Below, one piece after another: positions 16,874 through 26,099 of a stretch of DNA of 64,000 nucleotides (within the stretch, counting starts at the first letter, position 1; every line of letters starts with the position of its first letter). The position numbers and the translations under genes were made by a program. The notes beneath the pieces were generated by a model. That model was not told the DNA's origin. It made no database searches and saw only the letters and a program-made list of their open reading frames with translations. The stretch spans positions 62,001 to 126,000 of the forward strand of contig DAOUJQ010000016.1 in the NCBI GenBank assembly GCA_034422455.1, written 5' to 3'. This DNA comes from UBA1127 sp034422455 (GTDB taxonomy: Bacteria > Chloroflexota > Dehalococcoidia > Lucifugimonadales > UBA1127).

Positions 16874-17415
16874 CTACTCCGTTGCGATGACGGCGAGGAC
16901 GTCGCCCCGGCCGACGCGGGCGCCGGCCTGCTGGGGCAGGCTCTTGACGACGCCGGCGACGGGCGCAGGGAGAGTGTTCTCCATCTTCATCGCTTCCAGC
17001 ACGACGACCGTCTCGCCCGCGGCGACGCGCTGTGATTCCGAAACAGTATAGCGCACGACGGTGCCGGGCATCGGCGCGGTCAGGAGACGCTCGCCGGGCG
17101 CGGCCTGCGCTCGCCCTTCGACAGGCTCAGGGCGAGCGGCGGATGCCGGTTGGGCTGCGGGCCGCGGCGCGGGCTGGGGCCGGGGCCCTTCGACAGGCTC
17201 AGGGTGAACGGGGGCGGGCGGTTCCGACGGCCCTTCGACGGGCTCAGGGCGAACGGAGGGTTGGCCCGACGGCGAGACCTGCACGCTGAAGGAGCGGCCA
17301 TCGACGGTGACCTGCGCGGCACCGGGATCGGCGGACTCGGCCTCCGTGACGGTGACGGACAGCTCGACGCCGTCCACAACGACGTCGAAGGTGCGCGCGT
17401 CCTGCTGCTCCGGGC

Positions 17416-17419
<4 letters not shown>
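16874..17419 (-). CDS. Biotin carboxyl carrier protein with repeat-derived linker
   Basis: A 181-residue biotinyl carrier subunit of an acyl-CoA carboxylase or decarboxylase. A short N-terminal domain (residues 9-50) is joined by a Pro/Ala linker (~54-108) to a standard biotinyl domain: LTAPMPGTVV...VLEAMKMENTL, with biotin on K145, and an intact C-terminus. The linker carries the heptapeptide PEPVEG three times (residues 57-63, 72-78, 96-102), each encoded by an in-frame family-A repeat read antisense. The ATG overlaps the stop of the carboxyltransferase gene by 4 nt (ATGA), so the two are coupled. Confidence 0.92.
17113..17256 (+). repeat. Three family A repeats within the BCCP gene
   Basis: Copies at ~17115-17140, ~17188-17213 and ~17231-17256 (core CTTCGACAGGCTCAGGGCGA with minor changes). 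Each keeps the minus-strand reading frame and encodes (R/H)PEPVEG in the flexible linker. All three point the same way as the intergenic copies. Confidence 0.92.
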
Positions 17420-18972
<1,553 letters not shown>

Positions 18973-19180
18973 AGGCGTACGCTCGTTGTCCTCAAGGGTG
19001 TGCCGTAGGGAAAAGCCGAATTATCCTAGCATGCGCGCGGAGGAGGCGGCAAGATTGCCCCCTGCTCGCTTGACGCTTCGCGGGAAGGGGAGGGCAACCA
19101 CGAGGGTTTCCCCTACGGGGACGACCCCGCCGCCCCTCGAAGGGATACCCCGCGCCGGGCCGAATTGTTTCCGCGTGCGG

Positions 19181-19392
19181 GCGTAGCTGCGGGGAATTGT
19201 TTTGTTTTTCGTGTTGAAGCTGAGTTGGCACGTTGCAGATACAACACGAAAAATTTTTCATCGGGGGGGAACAACTCCCCCTGTCGCCCACGATTAATGG
19301 ATGGGTCAGGTGGCGGGATGTGCGTGCGATGTCCATGAGGGGAAGGTAGCGAGGGGGACGGCGTGGGCGCAAGGGAGCGGTGTCAGGGCGAA
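19181..19392 (+). repeat. Structured repeat family E, copy 1
   Basis: Outer stem GGGGAATTGTT (19191-19201) with AACAACTCCCC (19270-19280), 10 of 11 paired. Inner stem TTTTTCGTGTTG (19205-19216) with CAACACGAAAAA (19242-19253), 12 bp perfect. The apical loop carries GAGTTGGCACGTTGCAG. A less conserved G-rich right half extends to about 19390. Boundaries are approximate. Confidence 0.7.
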
Positions 19393-19420
19393 GGAAAGGG
19401 GCGCGCGGTGAGCGTCGGGG

Positions 19421-19556
19421 CCCCTGCCTGCGCAGGACCCTTCGACAAGCTCAGGGCAATCGGAGGGGGCCGGGTATGCGACTGCCGTTGGACGCGGGGT
19501 TTCTGGATACCGGCCCCGCATCGGGGTACGGGGGGACCATGCGCCGGTATGAGGGG
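19421..19556 (+). repeat. Repeat cluster: D, A, long B variant
   Basis: A family-D arm (CCCTGCCTGCGCAGGA), family A (CCCTTCGACAAGCTCAGGGC, then AATCGG), and a long family-B variant in which CCCCGCATCGGGGTACGGGG is nested inside ATACCGGC/GCCGGTAT. Confidence 0.85.
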
Positions 19557-19560
19557 GTGG

Positions 19561-19752
19561 GGGTAGCTGCGGGGATTCGTCTTGCTGTTCGCTTTGTAGG
19601 GGAGTTGGCACGTTGCAGATACAAGACGAATATTCACCGAGGGGAAGCGAATCCCGGCCCTTCGCGGGGCGGTTGTGGAGTTGTAGTGGCGGTGCATGGG
19701 GTGAGGGTAGCGAGAGGGACGGGGTTCGCGCGAGGGGGTGGTGGCAGGGGGG
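19561..19752 (+). repeat. Structured repeat family E, copy 2
   Basis: Outer stem GGGATTCG (19572-19579) with CGAATCCC (19648-19655), 8 bp perfect. Inner stem TTCGCTTTGTA (19588-19598) with TACAAGACGAA (19620-19630), with one mismatch and one G-T pair. TTCGTCTTG (19576-19584) can instead pair perfectly with CAAGACGAA (19622-19630). The loop has GAGTTGGCACGTTGCAG. The right half (19671-19750) closely matches copy 4. Confidence 0.75.
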
Positions 19753-19774
19753 CGGGGACACCCCGCCCTACCCC

Positions 19775-19922
19775 GCCCCTCTGGGTTCCTGCCTGCGCGG
19801 GGACAGGCTCTGCCTGCGCAGGACCCTTCGACATGCTCAGGGCAATCGGAGGGAGTCCGGGTATGCGGATGTCGTTAGGCGCTGAGTTTCTGGATACCGG
19901 CATGCGCCGGTATGAGGGTTCA
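19775..19922 (+). repeat. Repeat cluster: D, A, B
   Basis: Family D (GGGTTCCTGCCTGCGCGGGG, plus a second partial unit), family A (CCCTTCGACATGCTCAGGGC, then AATCGG) and family B (ATACCGGCATGCGCCGGTAT, then GAGGG). Confidence 0.85.
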
Positions 19923-19994
19923 GGGGTGGGGAGCGTGAAGGCCCGTGCTCCAAGTGAATGCCAGTCTCAACTATTCCGAAACGCGGCCCAAGTA

Positions 19995-20022
19995 TGGACA
20001 TCTGGAATGCTTATTGTAGAAT
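19995..20022 (+). promoter_or_regulatory. Promoter for xerD
   Basis: TGGACA (19995-20000), 16 nt, TAGAAT (20017-20022): five of six matches in both boxes. The predicted transcript has a leader of about 80 nt before the xerD ATG. Confidence 0.5.
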
Positions 20023-20109
20023 ATGCGCGATTGGATTATGTTGCCTCAAAGTGCTCCGGGGGGACTACTAGAGGCGCTCGCCTGAGCGTGCTTTCGATAA
20101 GAGGACTGT

Positions 20110-21006
20110 ATGAAGCAGAACATCGACACCTACCTGAACCACCTCGCCGTGGAACGCGGCTTCTCCGGCAACACCATCATGGCCTACCGGAACGACCTCT
20201 ATTCCCTGCACACGCACCTGGAATCCAAGGGAGTCTCGGACTGGCGCAACGTGTCGTCCAACGCGCTGGCCGAGTACGTGCTGCTGCTGCAGGAGCGCGG
20301 GTACTCGGAGACGACGCGGGCGCGCAAGACGGCCGCCGTGCGCTCCTTCTTCGCCTTCCTCGTCGACGACCGCGTCGTGGAGGACAGCCCCGCCGTCGAG
20401 CTGAGCTCGCCCAAGGTAGGGCGCAGCCTGCCGAACGCGCTGACCGAGGACGAGGTGACGCGGCTGCTCGAGGCGCCGATGGCCGTCGACACGCCGGAGT
20501 CGCGGCGCGACAAGGCGATGCTGGAGCTGCTGTACGCGACGGGCATGCGGGTGTCGGAGCTCGTGTCGCTGAAGGTGGGCGACGTCAACCTGAGCGGCGG
20601 ATTCGTCCGGTGCATCGGCAAAGGCAACAAGGAGCGGCTGATCCCCTTCCACGAGCAGGCGCTGGACGCCGTCGATTTCTACATCGAGGACGCACGCGAC
20701 TCGTTCCTGAACGGGAACCCGAGGGAGCAGGCGCTGTTCCTCAACCGGCGCGGCGAGCAGCTCACCCGGCAGGGGTTCTGGCTCATCCTCAAGGGGTACG
20801 CGAAGAAGGCCGGCATCACCACGCCGGTGACGCCGCACACGCTGCGGCACAGCTTCGCGACGCACATGCTGCGTGGCGGCGCGTCGCTGCGGCAGGTGCA
20901 GGAGTTCCTGGGCCATGCCAGCATCGCGAGCACGCAGATCTATACCCACCTCACGGACGAACACCTGCGGGAGCAGTTCGAGGAGGCCCATCCCCGGGGC
21001 AGATAG
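20110..21006 (+). CDS. xerD: Tyrosine recombinase XerD/XerC
   Basis: A 298-residue site-specific recombinase of the length expected for chromosome dimer resolution. The N-terminal SAM-like core-binding domain (YLNHLAVERGFSGNTIMAYRND) is followed by the catalytic domain with every active residue: R in ATGMRVSELVSL, K in GKGNKERLIP, H and R in HTLRHSFATHML, H in FLGHASIAST and nucleophile Y in TQIYTHL. With FtsK in the same window, resolution of chromosome dimers at a dif site is the likely role; no dif site was recognised here. It heads a same-strand run with the RpiB-like and kinase-like genes. Confidence 0.93.
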   Translation: MKQNIDTYLNHLAVERGFSGNTIMAYRNDLYSLHTHLESKGVSDWRNVSSNALAEYVLLLQERGYSETTRARKTAAVRSFFAFLVDDRVVEDSPAVELSSPKVGRSLPNALTEDEVTRLLEAPMAVDTPESRRDKAMLELLYATGMRVSELVSLKVGDVNLSGGFVRCIGKGNKERLIPFHEQALDAVDFYIEDARDSFLNGNPREQALFLNRRGEQLTRQGFWLILKGYAKKAGITTPVTPHTLRHSFATHMLRGGASLRQVQEFLGHASIASTQIYTHLTDEHLREQFEEAHPRGR

Positions 21007-21078
21007 CCGACACCCATCGCTTCCGCCCACGGTGGAGCAGACCAGGGCACAATGATCGAGGCGAGGGACCCGAGCGAG

Positions 21079-21627
21079 ATGGCTGAATTGCGTATCGCCG
21101 TAGGGAGCGACGAGCGGACGGAGCTGACCGACGCCGTGGTCGCCGACCTGACAGCCCGCGGCATGACGACCGAGCTGTACGGCGCCCTCGTTCCCGACCA
21201 AGACGGCAACTGGCCCGTGGTGGCGCACGCCGTAGCCACGCGCGTCGCGTCCGGCGAGGTCCCGCAGGGCATCCTCTTTTGCTGGACGGGCACAGGCGTT
21301 AGCATGGCAGCAAACAAGGTGCCCGGCGCCCGAGCCGCCCTGTGCGCCGACGCCGCCACCGCAGACGGCGCGCGACGCTGGAACGACGCCAACATCCTCG
21401 CGATGAGCCTCCGCGGCGTCTCCATCGCGGTCGCGCAGGAGATCCTCGACGCGTGGTTCGCCGGGAAGCCGGACGACTCGGAGCGCGACAACATCGAGCG
21501 GCTCAAGGCGATGGACGGGGCGGAACGGCAGGCCGTTCACCCTTCGATTTCCCTCAGGGCGAACGGCCTCCAACGTCGTTCTCATAAAAGCGGGAGCCTC
21601 AACCCCCGCAAAGGAGGCGGACGATGA
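21079..21627 (+). CDS. RpiB/LacAB-family sugar-phosphate isomerase with repeat-encoded tail
   Basis: A 182-residue member of the RpiB/LacA/LacB family. It has LRIAVGSDERTEL, GILFCWTGTGVSMAANKVPGARAALC (the usual C-G-T-G loop reads C-W-T-G) and WNDANILAMSLRGVSIAVAQEIL (the usual H-N-D-A-N reads W-N-D-A-N). These changes at the active-site loop make the substrate uncertain. The last ~35 residues follow a family-A repeat (SISLRANG at ~21540-21566) and look non-native. The start was taken at 21079 to match family N-termini; an in-frame ATG at 21052 is possible. The stop overlaps the next ATG by 4 nt. Confidence 0.8.
   Translation: MAELRIAVGSDERTELTDAVVADLTARGMTTELYGALVPDQDGNWPVVAHAVATRVASGEVPQGILFCWTGTGVSMAANKVPGARAALCADAATADGARRWNDANILAMSLRGVSIAVAQEILDAWFAGKPDDSERDNIERLKAMDGAERQAVHPSISLRANGLQRRSHKSGSLNPRKGGGR
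21538..21566 (+). repeat. Family A repeat forming the 3' end of the RpiB-like gene
   Basis: CCCTTCGATTTCCCTCAGGG, then CGAACGG. The reading frame passes through it and continues 60 nt to a stop that overlaps the next gene. Confidence 0.85.
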
Positions 21628-22334
21628 CCGTTATCACGCTGAACGGACAGCTCGGCGGCGCCGCCCGTGAGGTTGGGCAGCAGGTGGCCCAGACCCTCGG
21701 CATCGATTATGTAGACCGCATTCTCCTTGCCGAGGCTGCCAAGCGCGTCGGGGCGCCCGTTGCGGCGCTGGAGGAGAAGGAAGAGCAGGACCAGTCGCTC
21801 GGCAGCCGACTGACGCGCCTGGTCCAGACGGCCTTCGAGCGCTCCGCCTACTCCGGCAACGGAGGCGACCCGTTCTTCGGCACGGGCGTCGACACGTTGC
21901 TGGCCCGTCCGTACCCGGAGGGCGAGGACGAGGAGGGGAGCGCTTCAACAGGCGGCAGGGAGATCAACGACCTGCAGTTCTTCCAAGTGCTGAGCGACGT
22001 CATGCACGACCTGGCCAAGGAGGACAACGTCGTCATCATGGGGCGCGGCGGCAACATGGTGCTGAAGGACGTGCCGGGGGCGTTCCACGTCGGCGTCGTG
22101 GCGCCGATCGAGTTCCGCATCCACACGGCCATGTTCCGCAACGGCATCGACCGCGAGGACGCGGAGCGGTACGTTATGATGGAGGAGCGGGCGCGCATCA
22201 GCTTCTACCGCCGCCACTTCAAGGCACACCCGGACGACCCGCACCTGTACCATATGATGGTGAACCCTGGTACCCTTGGTATAGAACGAGCGGCCAAGCT
22301 GGTGGCGCACGCGTTCCCATCCCTGACCGACTAG
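21624..22334 (+). CDS. Cytidylate kinase-like family protein
   Basis: A 236-residue protein opening MTVITLNGQLGGAAREVGQQVAQTLGIDYVDRILLAEAAKR, the nucleotide-binding start of the cytidylate kinase-like family (PF13189 type). This is followed by VVIMGRGGNMVL and a lid-like region with ERARISFYRRHFK. It lacks the standard Walker A GKS/T, as members of this family often do. An acidic loop (~residues 90-110) interrupts the core. It overlaps the RpiB-like gene by 4 nt, so translation is coupled. The true substrate is unknown. Confidence 0.75.
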   Translation: MTVITLNGQLGGAAREVGQQVAQTLGIDYVDRILLAEAAKRVGAPVAALEEKEEQDQSLGSRLTRLVQTAFERSAYSGNGGDPFFGTGVDTLLARPYPEGEDEEGSASTGGREINDLQFFQVLSDVMHDLAKEDNVVIMGRGGNMVLKDVPGAFHVGVVAPIEFRIHTAMFRNGIDREDAERYVMMEERARISFYRRHFKAHPDDPHLYHMMVNPGTLGIERAAKLVAHAFPSLTD

Positions 22335-22400
22335 CGTTTCCATCACGGACACACCAACTCAGCCGGACGCTCTCGCGATCGTCCCGCAACGGAGGTTCCC

Positions 22401-22754
22401 ATGCCCCGCAGTTCCAGGGGAGCGACAGGACACAGAGGACACCGCAACCGCAAGCGCAGCAGCACGCGGGCGCAGCCGACGGCAGCCGCGCAGTCGGTGG
22501 CGCCGGCCCCGGCAGCCGCGCCTGCCGAGGCAAGCGAAGCGACAGCTTCAGAAGCCGCGACACCGCAAGTCATCGCTACCGCAGCCGCGCCCGCCCGCAC
22601 TCGCGCTCCGGCGCCGCAGCCACCGGGGACGACGGTGTCCGGCATGACCCTGCGCGGCGACCCGCTGCTGAAGAAGGAACTCATACGCATCACGTTGTAT
22701 GCGGGGGGCATCGCCGTGCTGCTGGTCGTGCTGACGACGTTGCTCAGGGGCTAG
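22401..22754 (+). CDS. Small tail-anchored membrane protein (117 aa)
   Basis: The N-terminus is strongly basic (RNRKRSSTR) and a long Ala/Pro/Thr-rich disordered stretch runs to residue ~80. A KKELIRITLYAGGIAVLLVVLTTLL helix at residues ~91-115 ends the protein. The topology is a cytoplasmic low-complexity domain on a C-terminal membrane anchor. ATG follows GGAGG. It lies 66 nt after the kinase-like gene on the same strand. No family recognised. Confidence 0.6.
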   Translation: MPRSSRGATGHRGHRNRKRSSTRAQPTAAAQSVAPAPAAAPAEASEATASEAATPQVIATAAAPARTRAPAPQPPGTTVSGMTLRGDPLLKKELIRITLYAGGIAVLLVVLTTLLRG

Positions 22755-22817
22755 GCGCGGCGCTCTCAAGAACTTCGACAGTCTCCCGCTCCAAGGGCGT
22801 CAGGGCGATTCATGGCG

Positions 22818-22823
22818 TAGAAT
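22818..22823 (+). promoter_or_regulatory. -10 element six nt before the uvrC start (possible leaderless mRNA)
   Basis: TAGAAT ends 6 nt before the uvrC ATG at 22830, which would place the transcript start at the initiation codon. No Shine-Dalgarno sequence precedes the ATG, which supports this. No clear -35 is visible. A decayed family-A repeat lies just upstream (~22772-22810). Confidence 0.35.
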
Positions 22824-22829
22824 AGCCTC

Positions 22830-24749
22830 ATGGTAGAGCCAATGGAGATGCCCACCCTCGCGAACGGCCCCATGCGCGAGCGCCTGGCCTCCGTCCCCGC
22901 ACGCCCGGGCGTCTACCTCTTCAAGAACGCCTCCAGCCAGTTCATCTACGTGGGCAAGGCCGCCAACCTGCGCAACCGGGTCCGGTCGTACTTCGGGACG
23001 CCGTTCGGGCTGGCGCCGAAGATCCGGCGCATGGTGCAGCAGGCCAAGGACTTCGAGTTCGTGGTCACGGACTCGGAGAGCGAGGCGCTGATCCTCGAGA
23101 ACACGCTCATCAAGCGGCACCGCCCGGCATTCAACACGCGGCTGCGGGACGACAAGACCTACCCGTACATCAAGATCGACCCATCGGAGGATTTCCCGCA
23201 GGTCTACTTCACCCGCCGCGTCCAGAACGACGGCGCGCGCTACTTCGGCCCGTTCGCGAGTGCAGGATCCGTGCGGAAGACGCTGGCGCTGCTGAAGAAG
23301 CTCTTCCCGTACCGTTCGTGCACCAAGACGATCACCGGCACGGACCCGCGGCCCTGCCTGGAGTACTACATCCACCGGTGCGTCGCGCCGTGCGTGGGCT
23401 ATGCGGACCGGAACGACTACATGGAGGTCATCGAGCAGGTGCTCATGTTCCTGGAGGGCAAGACGACCGACGTCGTGCGGCAGCTCAACCGGCGCATGCT
23501 GGAGGCGGCGGAGAAGCTGGAGTTCGAGCGGGCGGCGCGGCTGCGCGACCAGGTGCAGGCCATCGAGCGCGTCGGCGAGGACCAGAAGGTCGTATCGCTG
23601 CGGGGGCAGGACATCGACGTCATCGCGATGGCGCAGGAGCGCAACGAGGCGTGGGTGGAGGCCTTCTTTATCCGGAAGGGCAAGCTGGTCGGCCGCGACC
23701 ACTTCATCATGGACGGCGTGCAGGACGAGGAGGAGGGCCGCGTGCTGGCCACCTTCGTCCAGCAGTTCTACGACCGGGCGTCCTACGTACCGCCCGTCAT
23801 CCTACTACAGCACCCGGCGGACGACACGCCGCTGCTGACCGAGTGGCTCACCGGCCGCCGGGGGACGAACGTGCAACTCCAGGTGCCCGTGCGCGGCGAG
23901 AAGCGGCGGCTGGTGTCGATGGTGGCGGACAACGCCGCGCAGGGGCTCAGCATGTCGCGGGCGCAGCGGCTGGCCGGGCAGGGCGCGCTCGAGGGCGCGA
24001 TGTCCGAGGTGCAGGAGGCGCTCAGCCTGCCGCGTATGCCCAAGCGCATCGAGTGCTACGACATCTCGCATATCCAGGGCTCGGACTCCGTCGGCAGCAT
24101 GGTGGTATTCCAGAACGGCGCGCCGCGGAAGGAGCACTACCGCCGCTTCAAGATCAAGACGGTGGAAGGCAACGACGACTTCGCCAGCATGCGCGAGATG
24201 CTGCGGCGGCGGTTCGGGCGGATGGCCTCCGCGCTGCAAGAGGCGGTGGAAGCGCTCGAAGCGGCTGAAGGCGTTGGAGACGCGGAAGAGCAGGCGCCCG
24301 AGGGCAAGGCGTGGGAGAACGTGCCGGACCTGGTGCTCATCGACGGCGGCAAGGGGCAGCTATCGGCGGTGCACGGCGTCTTCCTTGAGATGGGCCTCTC
24401 CACAGACGTCGTGCCGCTGGCATCGCTGGCGAAGCGCGAAGAGGAGCTGTTCGTGCCGCACAGCCCGGAACCGACGGCGCTGCCGCGCAACTCGCAGGGG
24501 CTCTTCCTCATGCAGCGCGTTCGGGACGAGGCCCACCGGTTCGCGGTGACCTACCACCAGCGGCTCCGATCGAAGCGGCAGACGCGCTCGGGACTGGACA
24601 GCGTACAGGGAATCGGCCCGAAGCGGCGGCGGATGCTCATCCAGCGGTTCGGGAGCGTGCAGGGCGTGCGCGAGGCGTCGCTCGAGGAGCTGTCGGCCGT
24701 GCCGGGGATGACGCGCGCGCTGGCGCAGAACGTGAAGGACCAGCTGTAG
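22830..24749 (+). CDS. uvrC: Excinuclease ABC subunit C
   Basis: A 639-residue nuclease making both cuts in nucleotide excision repair with UvrA and UvrB. The GIY-YIG domain (PGVYLFKNASSQFIYVGKAA) includes LENTLIKRHRPAFNTRLRDDK and FGPFAS. Next come the Cys cluster RPCLEYYIHRCVAPC, a UvrB-binding UVR motif (MLEAAEKLEFERAARLRDQV), the RNase H-like domain (CYDISHIQGSDSVGSMVVF; VLIDGGKGQL) and C-terminal helix-hairpin-helix motifs (VQGIGPKRRRMLIQRFG; LSAVPGMTRALAQNV). All domains are intact. Repeats begin just after the stop. Confidence 0.96.
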   Translation: MVEPMEMPTLANGPMRERLASVPARPGVYLFKNASSQFIYVGKAANLRNRVRSYFGTPFGLAPKIRRMVQQAKDFEFVVTDSESEALILENTLIKRHRPAFNTRLRDDKTYPYIKIDPSEDFPQVYFTRRVQNDGARYFGPFASAGSVRKTLALLKKLFPYRSCTKTITGTDPRPCLEYYIHRCVAPCVGYADRNDYMEVIEQVLMFLEGKTTDVVRQLNRRMLEAAEKLEFERAARLRDQVQAIERVGEDQKVVSLRGQDIDVIAMAQERNEAWVEAFFIRKGKLVGRDHFIMDGVQDEEEGRVLATFVQQFYDRASYVPPVILLQHPADDTPLLTEWLTGRRGTNVQLQVPVRGEKRRLVSMVADNAAQGLSMSRAQRLAGQGALEGAMSEVQEALSLPRMPKRIECYDISHIQGSDSVGSMVVFQNGAPRKEHYRRFKIKTVEGNDDFASMREMLRRRFGRMASALQEAVEALEAAEGVGDAEEQAPEGKAWENVPDLVLIDGGKGQLSAVHGVFLEMGLSTDVVPLASLAKREEELFVPHSPEPTALPRNSQGLFLMQRVRDEAHRFAVTYHQRLRSKRQTRSGLDSVQGIGPKRRRMLIQRFGSVQGVREASLEELSAVPGMTRALAQNVKDQL

Positions 24750-24767
24750 GGGCTGCGAGATCCGCCG

Positions 24768-25092
24768 TTCATCCTCGACGGAGCTCAGGACGAACGGAGG
24801 GCGACCACAAGGGTCGCCCCTACGAGAGATCCCCCCACCGCCCCGCACCTCTGGGTTCCCCGGCCTGCGCCGGGGCAGGCTCCGCCTCCGCAGGAACGAC
24901 GAGTGGTGTGGGGCGTCCTTCGACGGAGCTCAGGACGAACGGGATGGCAGGGTGTCGCGTTTGTCGGGGCCCCTGCCTACGCAGGGGCGACGATGAGGGA
25001 GCCCATAAGCGCGAAGGCAGTTGGGTGCGAGGGTTTCTGGATACCGGCCCCGTATCGGGGTACGGGGGGACCATTCGCCGGTATGACGAGGG
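24768..25092 (+). repeat. Repeat cluster: A-C-D-A-D-B'
   Basis: This fills the 350 nt between uvrC and the convergent gene at 25102. Family A (24770-24797), family C variant (GGGCGACC... as GCGACCACAAGGGTCGCCCC), family D (GGGTTCCCCGGCCTGCGCCG), family A (24917-24943), a second D arm (CCCCTGCCTACGCAGGGGCG), and a long B variant (25036-25088) with nested CCCCGTATCGGGGTACGGGG. Confidence 0.85.
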
Positions 25093-25101
25093 GGCAGGCG
25101 C

Positions 25102-25743
25102 CTAGGCGTTCACTTGGTCGACGGAGAGCCCCAGCCGGTTGCGCACCTGCCAGAGCAGCATCGACGCGTCTCCACGAGGGTGCGGCTGCAGGCCACGCGA
25201 CCGGAGCAAGTCCTTCAGTTCGTCCAGCGACTGCATCACCCGCGATGAACCATCCTCGAAGATCACGCGCGGGAACTGCCCCCGGAACCACCGCGCCCGG
25301 CGTCCGGCCTGTGCGGGCGCAGGGGGGATGGGGGCAGGCAGCGCCGCGACGGGCTCCTCCTCGACGACTGCCGGCTCAGGCGCGGCTGCAGGGACAGCCT
25401 CAGCGGCCTCGACGGCCTCCGGCCCGGACTCGGGAACGGCCTCTCCAGCTTCAAACGCGTCTATAGCGGGCGTTTCAGGCTCCGAGCCGACCTGGGCACC
25501 GCTCATCGCCTCTTCAGGGGCGGTTTCGATGGCCTCCGGAGCGTCCGCGACCGCAACCGCCGCATCGGACGGCGCAGGCGAAGGAGGGGCGGGCGCCGGC
25601 TGCATTGGGCCCTCGTCCTCCAGCTCCTTGCGGCGGGCGTCCAGCACCTGCACGGCCAGTGTGAGGTACAGGGGCGTCTCAGGCGCCTTCAGTGACACCT
25701 CACCCATCTCAAGCGCGAAAGTAGGACGTCTCTGCTCAACCAT
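25102..25743 (-). CDS. Hypothetical protein with long Ala/Pro/Glu linker (213 aa)
   Basis: A short N-terminal block (residues 1-45, ending TLAVQVLDARRKELEDEG) and a C-terminal block (~150-213: RWFRGQFPRVIFEDGSSRVM, then QSLDELKDLLRSRGLQP) flank about 100 residues of disordered, acidic Ala/Pro-rich sequence. The C-terminal block may bind a partner or nucleic acid; no known domain was recognised. There is no Shine-Dalgarno sequence. A near-consensus promoter ends 6 nt before the ATG, which suggests a leaderless transcript. Confidence 0.65.
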   Translation of the reverse strand: MVEQRRPTFALEMGEVSLKAPETPLYLTLAVQVLDARRKELEDEGPMQPAPAPPSPAPSDAAVAVADAPEAIETAPEEAMSGAQVGSEPETPAIDAFEAGEAVPESGPEAVEAAEAVPAAAPEPAVVEEEPVAALPAPIPPAPAQAGRRARWFRGQFPRVIFEDGSSRVMQSLDELKDLLRSRGLQPHPRGDASMLLWQVRNRLGLSVDQVNA

Positions 25744-25749
25744 GACACA

Positions 25750-25778
25750 ACCATACTGTCACGAGACGACTCTGTCAA
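25750..25778 (-). promoter_or_regulatory. Strong promoter immediately before the 213-aa gene (leaderless arrangement)
   Basis: On the minus strand: TTGACA (25773-25778), 17 nt, TATGGT (25750-25755), then only 6 nt to the ATG. Transcription should begin at or next to the start codon. Confidence 0.6.
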
Positions 25779-26025
25779 GAGGTCTTTTAAAAGTCACATC
25801 GGACGTCTTTCTCAAACTTCTCCGGCCGGCAAGTTTTCAACCACAGGTGTGTCACTCCGCGTCACATGCGGCCAGGAGCGCCTCGTTCAGAAAAGCAACA
25901 CGTTTCCCACGATGGGTGTGGGAAAGGGGCCTGCGCCAAGTACCGGCAGGTGTGGGCTCGGCGTGGGAAACCGTGTGGGCAACAGCGGCGTTGAAGCGGG
26001 AAGGCGAGCAAAATGGACGCTGCGC
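25779..26025. other. Non-coding stretch between the 213-aa gene promoter and the dnaN terminator
   Basis: No gene is supported here. It contains scattered GTCACA words (25793, 25848, 25859) and no family A-E repeat. It may hold further upstream regulatory sequence for the leaderless gene. Confidence 0.5.
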
Positions 26026-26063
26026 AAAAGGAGAGGCCGGTCCAGCTTGAGGGCCGGCCTCTC
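26026..26063 (-). terminator. Intrinsic terminator of dnaN
   Basis: A 10-bp perfect stem (GAGAGGCCGG/CCGGCCTCTC; arms 26031-26040 and 26054-26063) with a 13-nt loop. On the minus strand it is followed by CTTTTG. It lies 37 nt past the dnaN stop. Confidence 0.7.
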
Positions 26064-26099
26064 GGTCGTTTATGTGCAGGCGCTACGCCAGGAACAGCT

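Larger units (their letters stand above)
19008..20109. other. Gene-free 1.1 kb region filled with repeats
   Basis: This gap between the divergent carboxyltransferase and xerD genes shows no convincing coding sequence. It holds a family-C variant (~19092-19118), two copies of the structured family E, family D-A-B groups at ~19421-19552 and ~19779-19918, and then the xerD promoter. The composition changes to AT-richer DNA after about 19940. Confidence 0.8.

Noticed and set aside
19008..20109. Long open frames across the repeat-filled region, including one running into xerD.
   Set aside because: They translate known repeat families, lack ribosome sites and family matches, and are explained by high GC.
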